This document shows, piece by piece, positions 54,791-64,000 of a DNA stretch of 64,000 nucleotides (its first letter is position 1; every line of letters begins with the position of its first letter). The notes under the pieces were generated by a model. The model saw nothing but the letters and a program-made list of their open reading frames with translations. It had not been told where the DNA came from and made no database searches. The DNA comes from Antedon mediterranea. Its lineage: Eukaryota > Echinodermata > Crinoidea > Comatulida > Antedonidae. Position numbers and translations under genes: made by a program. Location of the stretch: the NCBI RefSeq assembly GCF_964355755.1, contig NC_092675.1, positions 11,051,312-11,115,311 on the forward strand, read 5' to 3'.

Positions 54791-54829
54791 AGCATCACCA
54801 GTTTCTGCACAACCACTAGCTATCGGGTT

Positions 54830-55250
54830 ATCCACCAATAAGCGTATCCTCTGGCTAACAGGGTAACCACCAATAGCGGCGTAACCACCAGCAACAGCGT
54901 AACCACCAATAGCGGCGTAACCACCAGCTAAACAGTATCACAAACAGTAGGCATAACCACCGGCTAACTGTCTATCACAACCAGAGTAGGCGTAACCACT
55001 GGCTATAAACTGAATCACAAACAGTAAGCGTAACCACTGGCTAAACTGAATCACAAACAGTAAGCGTAACCACTGGCTAAACTGTAGCACAAACAGTAAG
55101 CGTAACCACTGGCTAAACTGAATCACAAACAGTAAGCGTAACCACCGGCTAAACTGAATCACAAACAGTAAGCGTAACCACTGGCTAAACTGTAGCACAA
55201 ACAGTAGGCATAACCACCGGCTAAACTGTCTATCACAACCAGTAGGTGTA
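54830..55250 (+). repeat. 36-bp minisatellite (left block)
   Basis: About ten units of AAACTGAATCACAAACAGTA followed by AGCGTAACCACTGGCT, with variants GTAGGC, CCGGCT and CTGTAGC. The unit is 36 bp, so all frames stay open over it, which explains a spurious 138-codon reading frame on the minus strand. Confidence 0.9.
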
Positions 55251-55824
55251 GCTGTCGCGCCAAAATCGGTCCGGCTGGATCGATTTTGGTCGTAATCAAG
55301 GGCCAAAACTGGTCCGGTCGGATTGATTTTAGCGTTGAAACAGCCGCTAAACATGTCCGGCTAGGCCAAAACTGGTCCGACCTTTAAAATCACTTATTTA
55401 TTCTTTAAAATGTGTTAAAAAGCCTGCAAACAGTTCAAATGGTTAAAGTAAACTAAGCTTTAAAGTAAATATACTGAATATTACCGTACAAACGAAAAGA
55501 AATTATCGAAACACTAATTAAAGAAACTCTAATCGGATTTTGGGATATTTTATTGTTCAGTTCGTTTAAAACTAATAGCGCCCCCTAGTAATTTTATATT
55601 AAGAATCGAACGCCGATTTATTCTTGCACATTTTTAATCTGTCCGTTTTCGATAATTCCTTTTCGATTTAGTCTAAGCAACCATTTGGACTTTTTTAAGG
55701 ATAAATAAGCGATTTTGAAGGCCGGACCAGTTTTGGCCTAGCCGGACCTGTTTTAGCGGCTGTTTCAACGCCAAAATCGATCCGACCGGACCAGTTTTGG
55801 CCGCGGACCAAATTTCGCGTTACA
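55251..55824. mobile_element. TIR element inserted in the minisatellite
   Basis: 55301-55391 (GGCCAAAACTGGTCCGGTCG...) is repeated in reverse at 55711-55802 with few differences, and pairing continues ~25 bp further inward. Outside these, CGCG.CAAAATCGGTCCG and CGCGAAATTTGGTCCG form weaker ends. TA occurs on both sides (55249-55250, 55825-55826), and the 36-bp array resumes at 55825. Non-autonomous; superfamily uncertain. Confidence 0.8.
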
Positions 55825-55890
55825 TAACCAATGGTTAAACTGTATCACAAAAAGTAGGCGTAGCCACTGGCTAAACAGTATCATAACCAG
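55825..55890 (+). repeat. 36-bp minisatellite (right block)
   Basis: Two diverged units (ACCAATGGTTAAACTGTATC..AAAAAGTAGGCGT and AGCCACTGGCTAAACAGTAT) continue the array on the far side of the inserted element. Confidence 0.85.
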
Positions 55891-56590
55891 TCTATCTTTT
55901 CCTTATTATCTCTCCTTTTTATTATGCAGCTCGAATTCACTCTTCATTGCCTTCATTCTCCAATTTCTCTGCCGTCCGTTCTCTTCTTCTCCTCCTGCCT
56001 GACTCCGCCTCTATCTTTTTCTTCTCTCCCAAAATCATTACAATATATTGAAAAATTTGAGGAAAATATTTTATTTCAACCAATTTTTAAATAGTTCAGG
56101 CTAAACATGTTCAGACTGGATCGGCATGTCTAGTCAGCAAATTGTTCTGTTGGCTAATTGGTTTTCGGCGAAATAACTTGATCAGCAAAATGGTTGGTGA
56201 AATGCCTGATCAGCTGATGGTTCGGTCGACCATTTTTCTGATGGTGAAGTGGTGTTTGGCAAAACGTCCTGTAAAATATGAGTTACGTGCTTCGGTGGTG
56301 GCGTGGTTGAATTTATAACTAGGCGGTCGTTTAATTTTTTACTTCATAAATATTTTACGTGCTATTATAATTATAACTGTTGGCCAGTTGTCTGTTGCCG
56401 AAATGTCATTTGTGCAAAAATGTCCCTGTCAGCAAAAAGGCCTGTCGTGTCGGCAAAATGTCTCGGGAAAATGTCCTGTAGACCAAATGTCCAGTCGGCG
56501 AAAATGTCAGAGTACCTTATTAGCCAAATAGGCCCAAGTGTGCTGAATAAGCTAGCTACTACAGGTACTACCAAGTACTAGCTATAGGCC
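55891..56590. repeat. CT-rich tract, then degenerate (C)GGCAAAATGTCC-type repeats
   Basis: 55900-56030 is strongly pyrimidine-rich. From 56100 to 56520 loosely repeated phrases occur: TCGGCGAAA, TCAGCAAAATGG and GGCAAAATGTCC/AAATGTCC. There is no regular period, and the 92-codon frame over them is not convincing. Confidence 0.5.
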
Positions 56591-57688
56591 TAGATCTATA
56601 AAATTAATAGAATGGGTGGCCTAAACTTAGCCTACCTACTCTACTATAGGCCTATACTGGTTTACTTACAAGTTACAGGGCTATCTTATATCTTATTTAA
56701 AATAAAGACCAAAACTATATATAATATTTATTATTGTATATTATATATACAATAAAAAATGTTTTAGGTGATTTGAACATACTAGTACCGTTTATATGAA
56801 ACCACTGCCTAGTGGGCCATTCGCAGTGATATAAAGTAAAAGAATGTTTGGGGATCGTTTCAATTATATTCAAGATCCACCATTGCTCTGGCTTTAGTCT
56901 AATATGTAATTAATAGAACCAAAAAGATAGTGTCTTTGATAGAACCAGGGATCTTCTTAAAAAAGTGCCGGTTCGTAAAAGAAATACCCGTTGTAGTTGC
57001 CCAAAATGTGTAGCTTATTTTGTTCTTCAATTGTTCTTCGAAAAATACCCAGGTCTGTCAAAAATAGATATCAAAAAGTAGTTTTATAATTCATTAATTT
57101 ATTATTGAAGAAGGTGTGTACACGTGGAGCAGGAGGAGAGTAAACAATTGGGTACTACTACTATGGAACGCCAGGACGGACAACTCAAAAAAGGCTGTGA
57201 AAATACAAATACAATATTTCAACAATGCATGAATTCATCAACAAAACATAAACCAAAGTATTCCGTTTTATAGGGTCAATCTTTTTTTAGTAGGTGAAAA
57301 CAGTATTATTTATATACATTAAACTTATTATGACCTCGATTTGTTTGTGCGCTTTTGTGTGCCATATCCGACTATGAAAGATTGTTGTTGTCCAATCATC
57401 GATTGCCATCCAGTCACAAATCTAGCAGCTTGTTTTTTTGCAACCATAAAAATAAAATAAAGGCTAGCGTAGCACTGTTTATTTTGCATCAATATGGGTT
57501 AGTTTTTAGTTGTTTTGTGTAATATATAATACCATTAGTATGATAATAGCCTAGCACTAGGCCTAGATTAAATCCCGTCTAAAATAGAGACTAGGAAGAA
57601 GCAAGGCTAGAAAATGGAAATCCGCTAGATTTAGAAAGAAGTAGGCTAGCCTAGCTAGGAGGCCTAGGCCTAGTAGGCCCTACTACTA
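56591..57688. other. No recognisable gene
   Basis: AT-rich with several AGGCCTA heptamers clustered at 56585-56660 and 57555-57680. No exon, RNA gene or shared repeat was found. Confidence 0.4.
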
Positions 57689-57698
57689 GCAAGCAAGG
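57689..57698. repeat. 10-bp flanking duplication GCAAGCAAGG, left
   Basis: It matches 59854-59863 exactly; the inverted repeat begins at the next base. Confidence 0.75.
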
Positions 57699-57703
57699 AT
57701 GCT

Positions 57704-57905
57704 AGTCAAGTCGCCCCATCGCAAAGTCGCCCCATACAAAGTCGCCCCATACACAGTCGCCCCATCGCAAAGTCGCCCCAAAACAAAGTCGCCCTGACAC
57801 AGTCGCCCCATTGCAAAGTCGCCCCATCGCAAAGTCGCCCCAACGCAAAGTCGCCCCATCGCAAAGTCGCCCCAACACAAAGTCGCCCCATCGCAAAGTC
57901 GCCCC
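57704..57905 (+). repeat. Left minisatellite TIR (AGTCGCCCC units)
   Basis: About twelve units of ~16 bp, GC-rich against an AT-rich surround. All three minus-strand frames are open across it, which is a consequence of the unit sequence, not coding. Confidence 0.9.
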
Positions 57906-57984
57906 AAAACGTTAAAAAATAGTTTAAAAGTGCGTAAAATGTCGCAATGATACACAAAATAACACGGAACGTGTAGGCATAAAA

Positions 57985-58175
57985 GGGGAAGCCCCGCCAT
58001 GTAGTCTCAGGTCACACGATCGGCACGCTCCCCAATCATCAGAGAGGAAGCCTCCAACTAATCACTCCGCGGTCGCACTAACGTGCTAGCTCTCACCAGA
58101 GGGAAACCCCCCGTAATTACTCCGCCGTTGTCGCACTACAACGCACCATCTGAAGATGGGGAAACCCCGTCGGAG
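57985..58175. repeat. Three ~58-bp GC-rich units with predicted hairpins
   Basis: Units start at GGAAGCC 57987, GGAAGCC 58046 and GGAAACC 58102, with a fourth start at 58160 (spacings 59, 56, 58). Each contains TCGCACTA- or TCACACGA-type loops flanked by complementary bases (GTTGT CGCACT ACAAC; GCAC TAAC GTGC) and a second stem (CTCT CACC AGAG; CCATCT GA AGATGG). A diverged inverted counterpart, including GGGGATTCCCC, lies at 58870-58968. Confidence 0.6.
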
Positions 58176-59635
58176 TTTTACGATGATATCAGTCGCGTTC
58201 GAAATCGGTGGCGTTTAATTTTGGTGCGATAAAATGATGTTATACGATCTAGATTATTTTTACTTTGGTCGATGAATATTTATTATTATTAGGCCTATAT
58301 TAATAATTGATTTTTGTTTTTATTTTACACTGAGGTCTATGATGAGAGAAAGATGTGTGCCTTAAAAATGACAATTTGTAAACATAGTTTAAGATTATAG
58401 TAAGCCTATTATTCAGCATAATGTCATTTAACAGTACATAAATTTAAATGTGAAATATTTTATAGGGAACGTAGGCTACGTCTGTGTCTTTTATTTTTAT
58501 ATGCAACAAATTAGGTAAAACAATTTATTTATAAACATTCAGTTTACTATTATATACATAGTATTACAATGAACATTGATTATAAGCCTGGAAATGCAAT
58601 CCCATCATTATATCCATTATAAAATTGCATCATATCGCCACGATATGTCGTAAATGATGACGTGCATGTGTGTATTCGTCGTACGTCCGTGTACGTAATT
58701 CCGTGCCTCTTCACTGTCTTGTTTATTAAAATTAAATAAACACCCGATATGAGGATATTTATTAGGCATGATAATTAGAATGTTCTATAACCAAAAGGGT
58801 TGAAAAGAATTTCTTCAGTAAAATGATCATTCTGCTGTTGAATAAAAAGCGACTCGCAATCTGAAACATTCTCTGAAACCAATCGGAGCTGCTCCTTCTC
58901 GTATCTGTTTCCTTCTCACAGCTGCTACGTCTTTCTGCTGCCCGTCGGGGATTCCCCTTTTAAAAAAAACACGCACACGATAATCATACTGTACGATGGT
59001 TTTTCCATGGTCAAAATGTAGCGTTTTAATTTTACTAAAATACCTGCATGTGTAAAACGATCATATCGGCAAAGAAATCCCCTTTTTTTTATTTCTTCAA
59101 GTCATAATTAAAATTAAATAACTATAGACACATAACTTGTCAATAAATGCAAAATGATCAATAAGTAGCCTATATATAACATTTATTGTCTTACAACGCT
59201 GTTATTGTTTTAACTACTGTAAATATACGAAGGCCTACTATTTATACACTTAATATATTATCCTAAAAAATGAGCTGGTATCCACGCGTAGGTTGAAGAA
59301 AGATTCGTAATTGTGGCTCTGGTAACTAATTTTAAAATCATATTAAATTATTTTTGAAACTATAAATCAGGGATAATCTTTTCGAAATCTTTTTAGAACT
59401 TTCAAACAAGGGACTATTTTTTAATGATTTTTAAAAAGCACATCACTCCATTAAAACCTGTAAAATAAAAATTAAAACACAAATTATGTATATATTAATA
59501 GGATAAACATTATAATGTATACGACCTTTAGCGCGACCAAAGTAACAACGCAATCGATATCAAACGCAACCGCTATATGATTAAAACAGCGTACTACTAC
59601 TAGCGGCAGCACTTCCGAAATAAAACCGTGGGCGA

Positions 59636-59848
59636 CTTTGCGATGGGGCGACTTTGCGATGGGGCGACTTTGCGTTGGGGCGACTTTGCGTTGGGGCGAC
59701 TTTGCGATGGGGCGACTTTGCGATGGGGCGACTTTGTAATGGGGCGACTGTGCCGGGGCGACTTTGTTTTGGGGCGACTTTGCGATGGGGCGACTTTGTA
59801 TTGGGCGACTTTGTATGGGGCGACTTTGCGATGGGGCGACTTGACTGG
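59636..59848 (-). repeat. Right minisatellite TIR (inverted AGTCGCCCC units)
   Basis: GGCGACTTTGCGATG-type units, the reverse complement of the left arm, with unit variants in the mirrored order. It ends CGACTTGACTGGATCCC before the flanking duplication. Confidence 0.9.
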
Positions 59849-59853
59849 ATCCC

Positions 59854-59863
59854 GCAAGCAAGG
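59854..59863. repeat. 10-bp flanking duplication GCAAGCAAGG, right
   Basis: Identical to 57689-57698. One or two bases next to it (CCC) differ from the left terminus, so the exact edge is uncertain. Confidence 0.75.
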
Positions 59864-60290
59864 CCTGGTGGTGTAGGCCCTAGTGTGTGTACTCATAGGC
59901 ATAGTATGCCGACTGTCTGTAACGGCTGTTGACTGTCTGTAATGGCTAACACCAAATTATGTAATGTTTATTAATGATGATGATATATTATAACGCCAAA
60001 TGCTAACTTTCGCCGGTGCTCGTTTCTATTTAATAGAAGTTCTATTTTTATTTAATATTAGGGATAACGATGTATATTCAAAAGTTTATATATCACGGTT
60101 TTTTGTATATATTATTAAATATTACAATTAAAGAAATAATTATAAAAATCTGACTTATGAACTAGGCCTAGGCCTACTCCATTTTTAGGTAAAATAATTA
60201 AATAAAATCACCGTTTTTTTAGTAAAATATTTTCTGTATTAACATTGTAAAATTCAATAAAATATGATATTAAAAGATAGTAAATAAAAA
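59864..60290. other. No recognisable gene
   Basis: AT-rich spacer with AGGCCTAGGCCTA at about 60164; nothing else assigned. Confidence 0.4.
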
Positions 60291-61160
60291 ATAACTAGAT
60301 TTGAACTCGTCACTTTGACGAGTTCGGGTTATCCGCGCAACCACAACATGCACATACTTTAAACTATATGAACCTCAACAATTATTATGCCATCCTATGA
60401 CACGAATTAAATATGTTTACAGTGCTGAATTGTACCTCTTTTGTAGCATACAACATATTACAGTATTTACAGAATACACTGTATGTTATATACAGTGTAG
60501 CATAGACGAAATTACGAGACCCATCTTTTAAATCCAATTATTAACACGATGACGTCATCAAATTGACATATAAAGATAACAATTTTAGAAGATAATTATC
60601 TAAATAATTATATTAATACTGTACAAATTTGAAGAATTTTGGGTGCGTAAAAGTGTGATGCGCTCTCGTTTAAACGCAATGAACTTTTACGCAAGAGATG
60701 AAAATATGACTTTTTGAATTCAACTGGCCATATGATGACGTCACAACATCTGATTGGCAAAATGTTTACATGAATTCGTATCTACAATCCAATAGCTTCC
60801 TGAAAACGTTTTAATCATTATTATCACTTTTTATTCTGACGAGCTTGACAGATTGAAATTTACTGTAAAGATGAAAATAGGTGACCCACGTTATTTACAT
60901 TTTTAGACATGAAGATGACGTCACAAAAATTAAAATATTTTTAACTCATCTGAAAGATAGTTGATTGACCTAGACAGTATTAAAATATCGGGGGAAATGG
61001 AATAAGCGAGATGCGCTCTATTCAATGTGATGAGCAATAACGAAAGAGTAAAAAATCCTATATTTTACATTCGTGTGGCCATACGATGACGTCATAACAT
61101 CCGAGGGGTAAAAATTCTGCATGAATTCATATCTACAACATATCTGCTTACATATTAAAC
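60290..61160 (+). repeat. Dispersed repeat family R1, most complete copy
   Basis: It starts with CTAGATTTGAACTCGTCACT, then TTGACGAGTTCGGGTTATCC, and runs through AACAATTATTATGCCAT, CAGTGTAGCATA, GATGACGTCATCAAATTGACA and TTCAACTGGCCATATGATGA to about 61160. The first 250 bp match 29030-29276 inverted; the remainder matches 23150-23710. Confidence 0.75.
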
Positions 61161-61775
61161 TAGAAAATCACTCAGAGAGTGCATACCTCCGCCTACTGTA
61201 AAATTCTCCTACATAAGATTTCTCCGGTAAAAAAATATATATATATTTGTGTGTGTCTTAATGCTGTTTGTGATTGAGGCTAATTTCACTACAACTTAAG
61301 CATGTGTAATGGTTATGTAACAAGCCTTTCAATTAACAATAGCTTTAATTGACTAACAATAGAACAGCAACACGAAAATCAAACAGGTGAATTTGAAAAG
61401 AAATAGGTTTTTTAAACTACTCGCATCAAAAAACGTGCACATTAAATCAAATTATGTTTTAAAGTAACCCTTATTCTAAGGTGTGATATTCATGTAAGCT
61501 ACTTAACAGTGTGCGAAACAGAACTAGTGCCCTCTAGCCTAGGTAGGCCTACATTTTATATGATATAATCAATGAATAAATTAAATTTTATTTCTTACCT
61601 GTAGGAACAAACAAATATTTGTAAAATTAAAATGATTGAGTGAGATATGAAAAATATTGAGGTTTTATATGTAGGTGTGTGGCCAAGACTTGACGTGTAT
61701 AACTAAATTTGCTTATTTGTAAATTATATTAATATAAAATGTTAAATAATGATTTCTTTTTAATTTCAAATTCAG

Positions 61776-61994
61776 CTGTATCATCTGGTCCATCTGCTGT
61801 GATTTCATCTCTATTGATGATGCTTTTGTTTGCTGGTATGCAAATGTTCAAAGTACAACTTGCTTCATCTGAGCTTATGACGATTCTTGGAGGTTTTCTG
61901 GGATCTCTGCTTTTTATTCTCAGCCTAACAGCTATGAACAATTTAGAAAATGCACTTTTTAGTAAAGGCTTTCAAGCAAAAATATTTCCAGAAG
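61776..61994 (+). CDS. KRTCAP2: KRTCAP2 exon 2
   Basis: The acceptor TTCAAATTCAG|CT and donor GAAG|GTAGGC. The reading frame is open upstream to an ATG at 61739, but that stretch is the pyrimidine-rich acceptor region, so translation probably starts in a separate exon. It encodes two membrane segments and GFQAKIFPE. Confidence 0.93.
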
Positions 61995-63618
61995 GTAGGC
62001 TGCTATTTTATAATTCCATATTTTTATTGTAAAAAATTAATTTTGTTAATTAGAAGTTTAATCATTGATAGAATACTGTGTGTGATGTGATGGACACGGT
62101 AATTTCATATCACTACCATATTTGGGCACATCACACTTTTTTGTCAAACTAGTTTGATAGTGTACAGGTAGAAAGAGCTTAAATTAGTCTATTCTGAGAG
62201 AAGCTTTTTCTTACCTTTTTAAAAATTGTTGATTTTCTTTGTAATTTTACAACCATACAGGTATGTTTACTATAGGAAGTTGGAAACTTCTGAAACATTA
62301 ATTAATTGGTTTGAAATTTGTTTTACAGTTGTCATGTGTCTTGTAGGATCATGTTTAGCTTCTGGCCTTATTCATAGAGTCTGCATAACAACATGGTACA
62401 GTAGCATTTTCTGTTATCATCTCTTATCGTCTTATATAAATTATGAGTCAAAATTAATATTCTTACAATAAAACATTTATGTCATGATAAAGCCTCAACA
62501 TTATTAATGGTTACATTTGATCAATGTAACCAGTCTTTTTTAATACAGTCGACTCCGCCTAAGTCGAATCTAATGGGACTGGTATAAAAATTTGAGTTAT
62601 GCAAACTTCGACTTACAGATTTGTAAAATAAATGCTACAGTAGGTTTAATTCACTGGCTAGATAGACCTACTTCGCGAATACGTATCGCGCGCTACCCAC
62701 ACAATGAGCCTTCTTGAATTGAGTTTAGCTTGCTAGACCTAATAAATGCTAAGCCGTAACAATAATAAGAAAATGTATAAGAAATACATTTCGGTTCTTA
62801 TTCGAAATCGGCATCCATTGTTTATTGTTATCTGTCAAAATGGGTACCCACAAATGCTAAAACAACTATACAATACTAACGCGAGTTATAGGACCAACCG
62901 ATATGGTCTCACATTATCACTCTGTCGTTTGTTTATCGAATTATGTATGTTCTGTCGGCTTTTTAGCGTGTGTTGCCGCATGATTTGTGACTTTGACTTA
63001 TATGATATAAACCACTAAAGAATGTGTGTATTCGGACTGTAAAAATAACATCTGCCTAGTACTAGGGGTGCATCCATCCATTTAGGCAGAAGACATCCAT
63101 CTCTGGCAAGCAAACAAAATACACCCCTTTTCTATTTTCAACGTTGGAATAAACCTGTACAGCATATGAATTCTTCCCCTACACTGTAGCGTAAAAACTT
63201 TATTGTGATATATTCAGTTTCCGTAAGATGTGCACTTGGCTTGTCTACTGTATTTTATCGAGTTCCTCTAAGATGTGCATTTGGCCACACCTAAACCAGT
63301 CATGCCCTTGCCTACTGTTTTTTATATTGAGTTCCTAGATGTGCATTTTAGCCCAGATGCCCAAATAATCCTATGCCCTAGCTTTCTGTATTTTATATTG
63401 TGTTTCTCTAAGACCACACATCTCAACCAGCATGCCCTTGCCTACTATATTCTATTGTATTTATATCTGCATGAATTTTTTACATTCAAATATTTAGCTT
63501 CATTTTCTTTTTCAGTTTCATATTTTCATTAGTGGAGTTGTATTACATTAACAAGGTTTCTGCTACAAAGTACACTGCTTCAGTTACTGCACAGACAACT
63601 GGCAAGAAGAGACGGTAA
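61776..63618 (+). CDS. KRTCAP2: KRTCAP2 (oligosaccharyltransferase subunit), exons 2-4
   Basis: Three plus-strand exons (61776-61994, 62329-62395, 63516-63618) join in phase to a small multi-pass membrane protein: [58 protein letters not shown], then [12 protein letters not shown] and LYYINKVSA, ending in the basic tail TTGKKRR. These are the strongly conserved KRTCAP2 segments. The family sits in the ER membrane as an accessory subunit of the STT3A oligosaccharyltransferase, for N-glycosylation of nascent proteins. The first exon was not located. Phase predicts it ends in ATG plus one G, so it may code only the initiator Met and one base. Confidence 0.95.
62085..62182. mobile_element. Short MITE (copy 3, truncated)
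   Basis: It shares ATATCACTACCATATTTGGG, then CACATCACACTTTTTTGTCA and AACTAGTTTGATAGTGTACA with 32.62 and 20.62 kb. Only about the right two-thirds is present, within a KRTCAP2 intron. Confidence 0.75.
62329..62395 (+). CDS. KRTCAP2: KRTCAP2 exon 3
   Basis: The acceptor TTTTACAG|TT and donor TG|GTACAG. It encodes [20 protein letters not shown], then TT, and a split Cys codon. Confidence 0.92.
62548..62640 (+). repeat. Third Tigger/pogo-like terminal sequence
   Basis: TACAGTCGACTCCGCCTAAG followed by TCGAATCTAATGGGACTGG and ACTTCGACTTACAG is the style of sequence found at Tigger/pogo-like element ends. It lies in a KRTCAP2 intron. The partner end was not found. Confidence 0.45.
63516..63618 (+). 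CDS. KRTCAP2: KRTCAP2 exon 4 (terminal)
   Basis: The acceptor CTTTTTCAG|T completes Cys. It reads [20 protein letters not shown], then [13 protein letters not shown] and TAA. The 3' UTR continues to candidate AATAAA-like signals near 63824 (AATAAAAT). Confidence 0.92.
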
Positions 63619-64000
63619 CTTCTACTGCAGGTCAAAGTGTATATTCAAGACATAAGAGCAGAAGTATCATTTTCACACTGTATACCAAGCTGGTTACTGA
63701 CATGCACTTCCTTTTATTAAACAATAATTATTTGCATTATATAAATGAAGTTCAGGTATTACATTCTGAACATTTTTTTGTTATTTCATACTTTTTACAA
63801 AATCAAATAACAGACAAAGGATAATAAAATTAACAAACTGGACATTTATATAAATAAGGTCAGAATTCCAATAATTAAAGAGTTTTGTTTTGTTTTTCGT
63901 TTTATTTAGAACCATGTATTATTTATTATAAGGGGAACATTTTAAAACATTAATTATCTTGATTATTCAAAATCAAACTTTTAATAGGCCATTGAACAAG
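63619..64000 (+). other. KRTCAP2 3' UTR and downstream
   Basis: AT-rich, no further open frame. AATAAAAT at about 63824 is the first plausible polyadenylation signal, ~200 bp after the stop. Confidence 0.5.

Larger units (their letters stand above)
57699..59853. mobile_element. Element with minisatellite terminal inverted repeats, 2,155 bp
   Basis: The left arm (57704-57905) is a run of ~16-bp units AGTCGCCCC(A)(TCGC/TACA/AAAC/ACGC)AA. The right arm (59636-59848) is the same array inverted, and the variant units occur in the same order counted from each end (TCGC, TACA, TACA, TCGC, AAACA, a short GACACAG/GGCACAG unit, TTGC/TTAC, TCGC...). Outside lie (G)GAT.C.AGTCAAG ends and a 10-bp GCAAGCAAGG duplication. 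With 9-11-bp duplications and long TIRs, Mutator-like mobilisation is likely. The interior has no ORF but holds hairpin-forming units. Confidence 0.8.

Noticed and set aside
54938-55354. 138-codon minus-strand frame with repeated FSQWLRLLFV
   Set aside because: It is the translation of the 36-bp minisatellite; 36 is a multiple of three, so the frame stays open by construction.
57704-57905. CRISPR-like array appearance
   Set aside because: Units are contiguous ~16-mers without unique spacers, mirrored at 59.6 kb, in a metazoan genome.
57686-58000. Overlapping frames with GRLCDGATLRWGDFA repeats (also at 59.6-59.9 kb)
   Set aside because: Several frames and both arms are open because the ~16-bp TIR unit contains no stop. 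No initiation context or splice sites; not a protein gene.
58141-58175. Hammerhead-ribozyme-like CTGAAGA..GAAAC
   Set aside because: The conserved core lacks a stem II between the two boxes and no cleavage-site context was found; unit structure is better described as simple hairpins.

Overview
The window is AT-rich eukaryotic DNA with short exons, long introns and dense transposon debris. KRTCAP2- and NUDT12-type genes show it is a metazoan. The abundance of the palindromic heptamer AGGCCTA, the mix of CR1/L2/Rex1-like LINEs with short-LTR Ty3/Gypsy elements, and a repetitive PIN-like gene family suggest a marine invertebrate deuterostome, most likely an echinoderm. The taxon is an inference.

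Three host genes are supported by exon-level evidence. (1) A plus-strand WD40-repeat gene, about 10.29-46.93 kb, whose exons join in phase across most junctions. It encodes a Cys/His-rich N-terminal part, a basic linker and several WD40 repeats; I could not name it. (2) NUDT12 (NADH pyrophosphatase) on the minus strand at 47.16-50.2 kb, convergent with gene 1, with ankyrin repeats, a Zn ribbon, a Nudix box and a C-terminal SNL tripeptide. (3) KRTCAP2 (oligosaccharyltransferase subunit) on the plus strand, exons at 61.78-63.62 kb, with the first exon not located. At 1.2-4.5 kb on the minus strand lies a broken copy of a repetitive animal gene family with a PIN-like nuclease signature.

The rest is mobile DNA by region. 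4.7-9.9 kb: a LINE split by a 1,627-bp hAT-type non-autonomous element with a perfect 8-bp target duplication. 11.3-13.6 kb: an L2-like LINE relic holding a tRNA-derived SINE. 15.3-20.0 kb: a CR1/L2-like LINE carrying a TTAA-flanked MITE and a poly(A) SINE, with duplicated 5' monomers. 24.4-28.4 kb: a LINE with ORF1 and ORF2 broken by small lesions. 31.1-32.3 kb: an exact local duplication. 33.4-35.5 kb: a foldback element with mirrored ~185-bp monomers. 36.6-38.6 kb: nested inverted-repeat elements, the inner one with a perfect 10-bp target duplication. 40.1-40.6 kb: a TA-flanked MITE. 41.3-46.1 kb: a Ty3/Gypsy element with identical 163-bp LTRs. 51.3-53.3 kb: a Rex1-like LINE relic. 53.5-54.6 kb: a Gypsy 3' relic. 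54.8-55.9 kb: a 36-bp minisatellite split by a TIR element. 57.7-59.9 kb: an element whose terminal inverted repeats are themselves minisatellites that match unit for unit, flanked by a 10-bp duplication.

The host genes show no functional link to one another. The clearest theme is nested transposition. The two inverted-repeat elements with 10-bp target duplications (36.9 and 57.7 kb) and the mirrored-monomer foldback (33.4 kb) are the best candidates for something undescribed.
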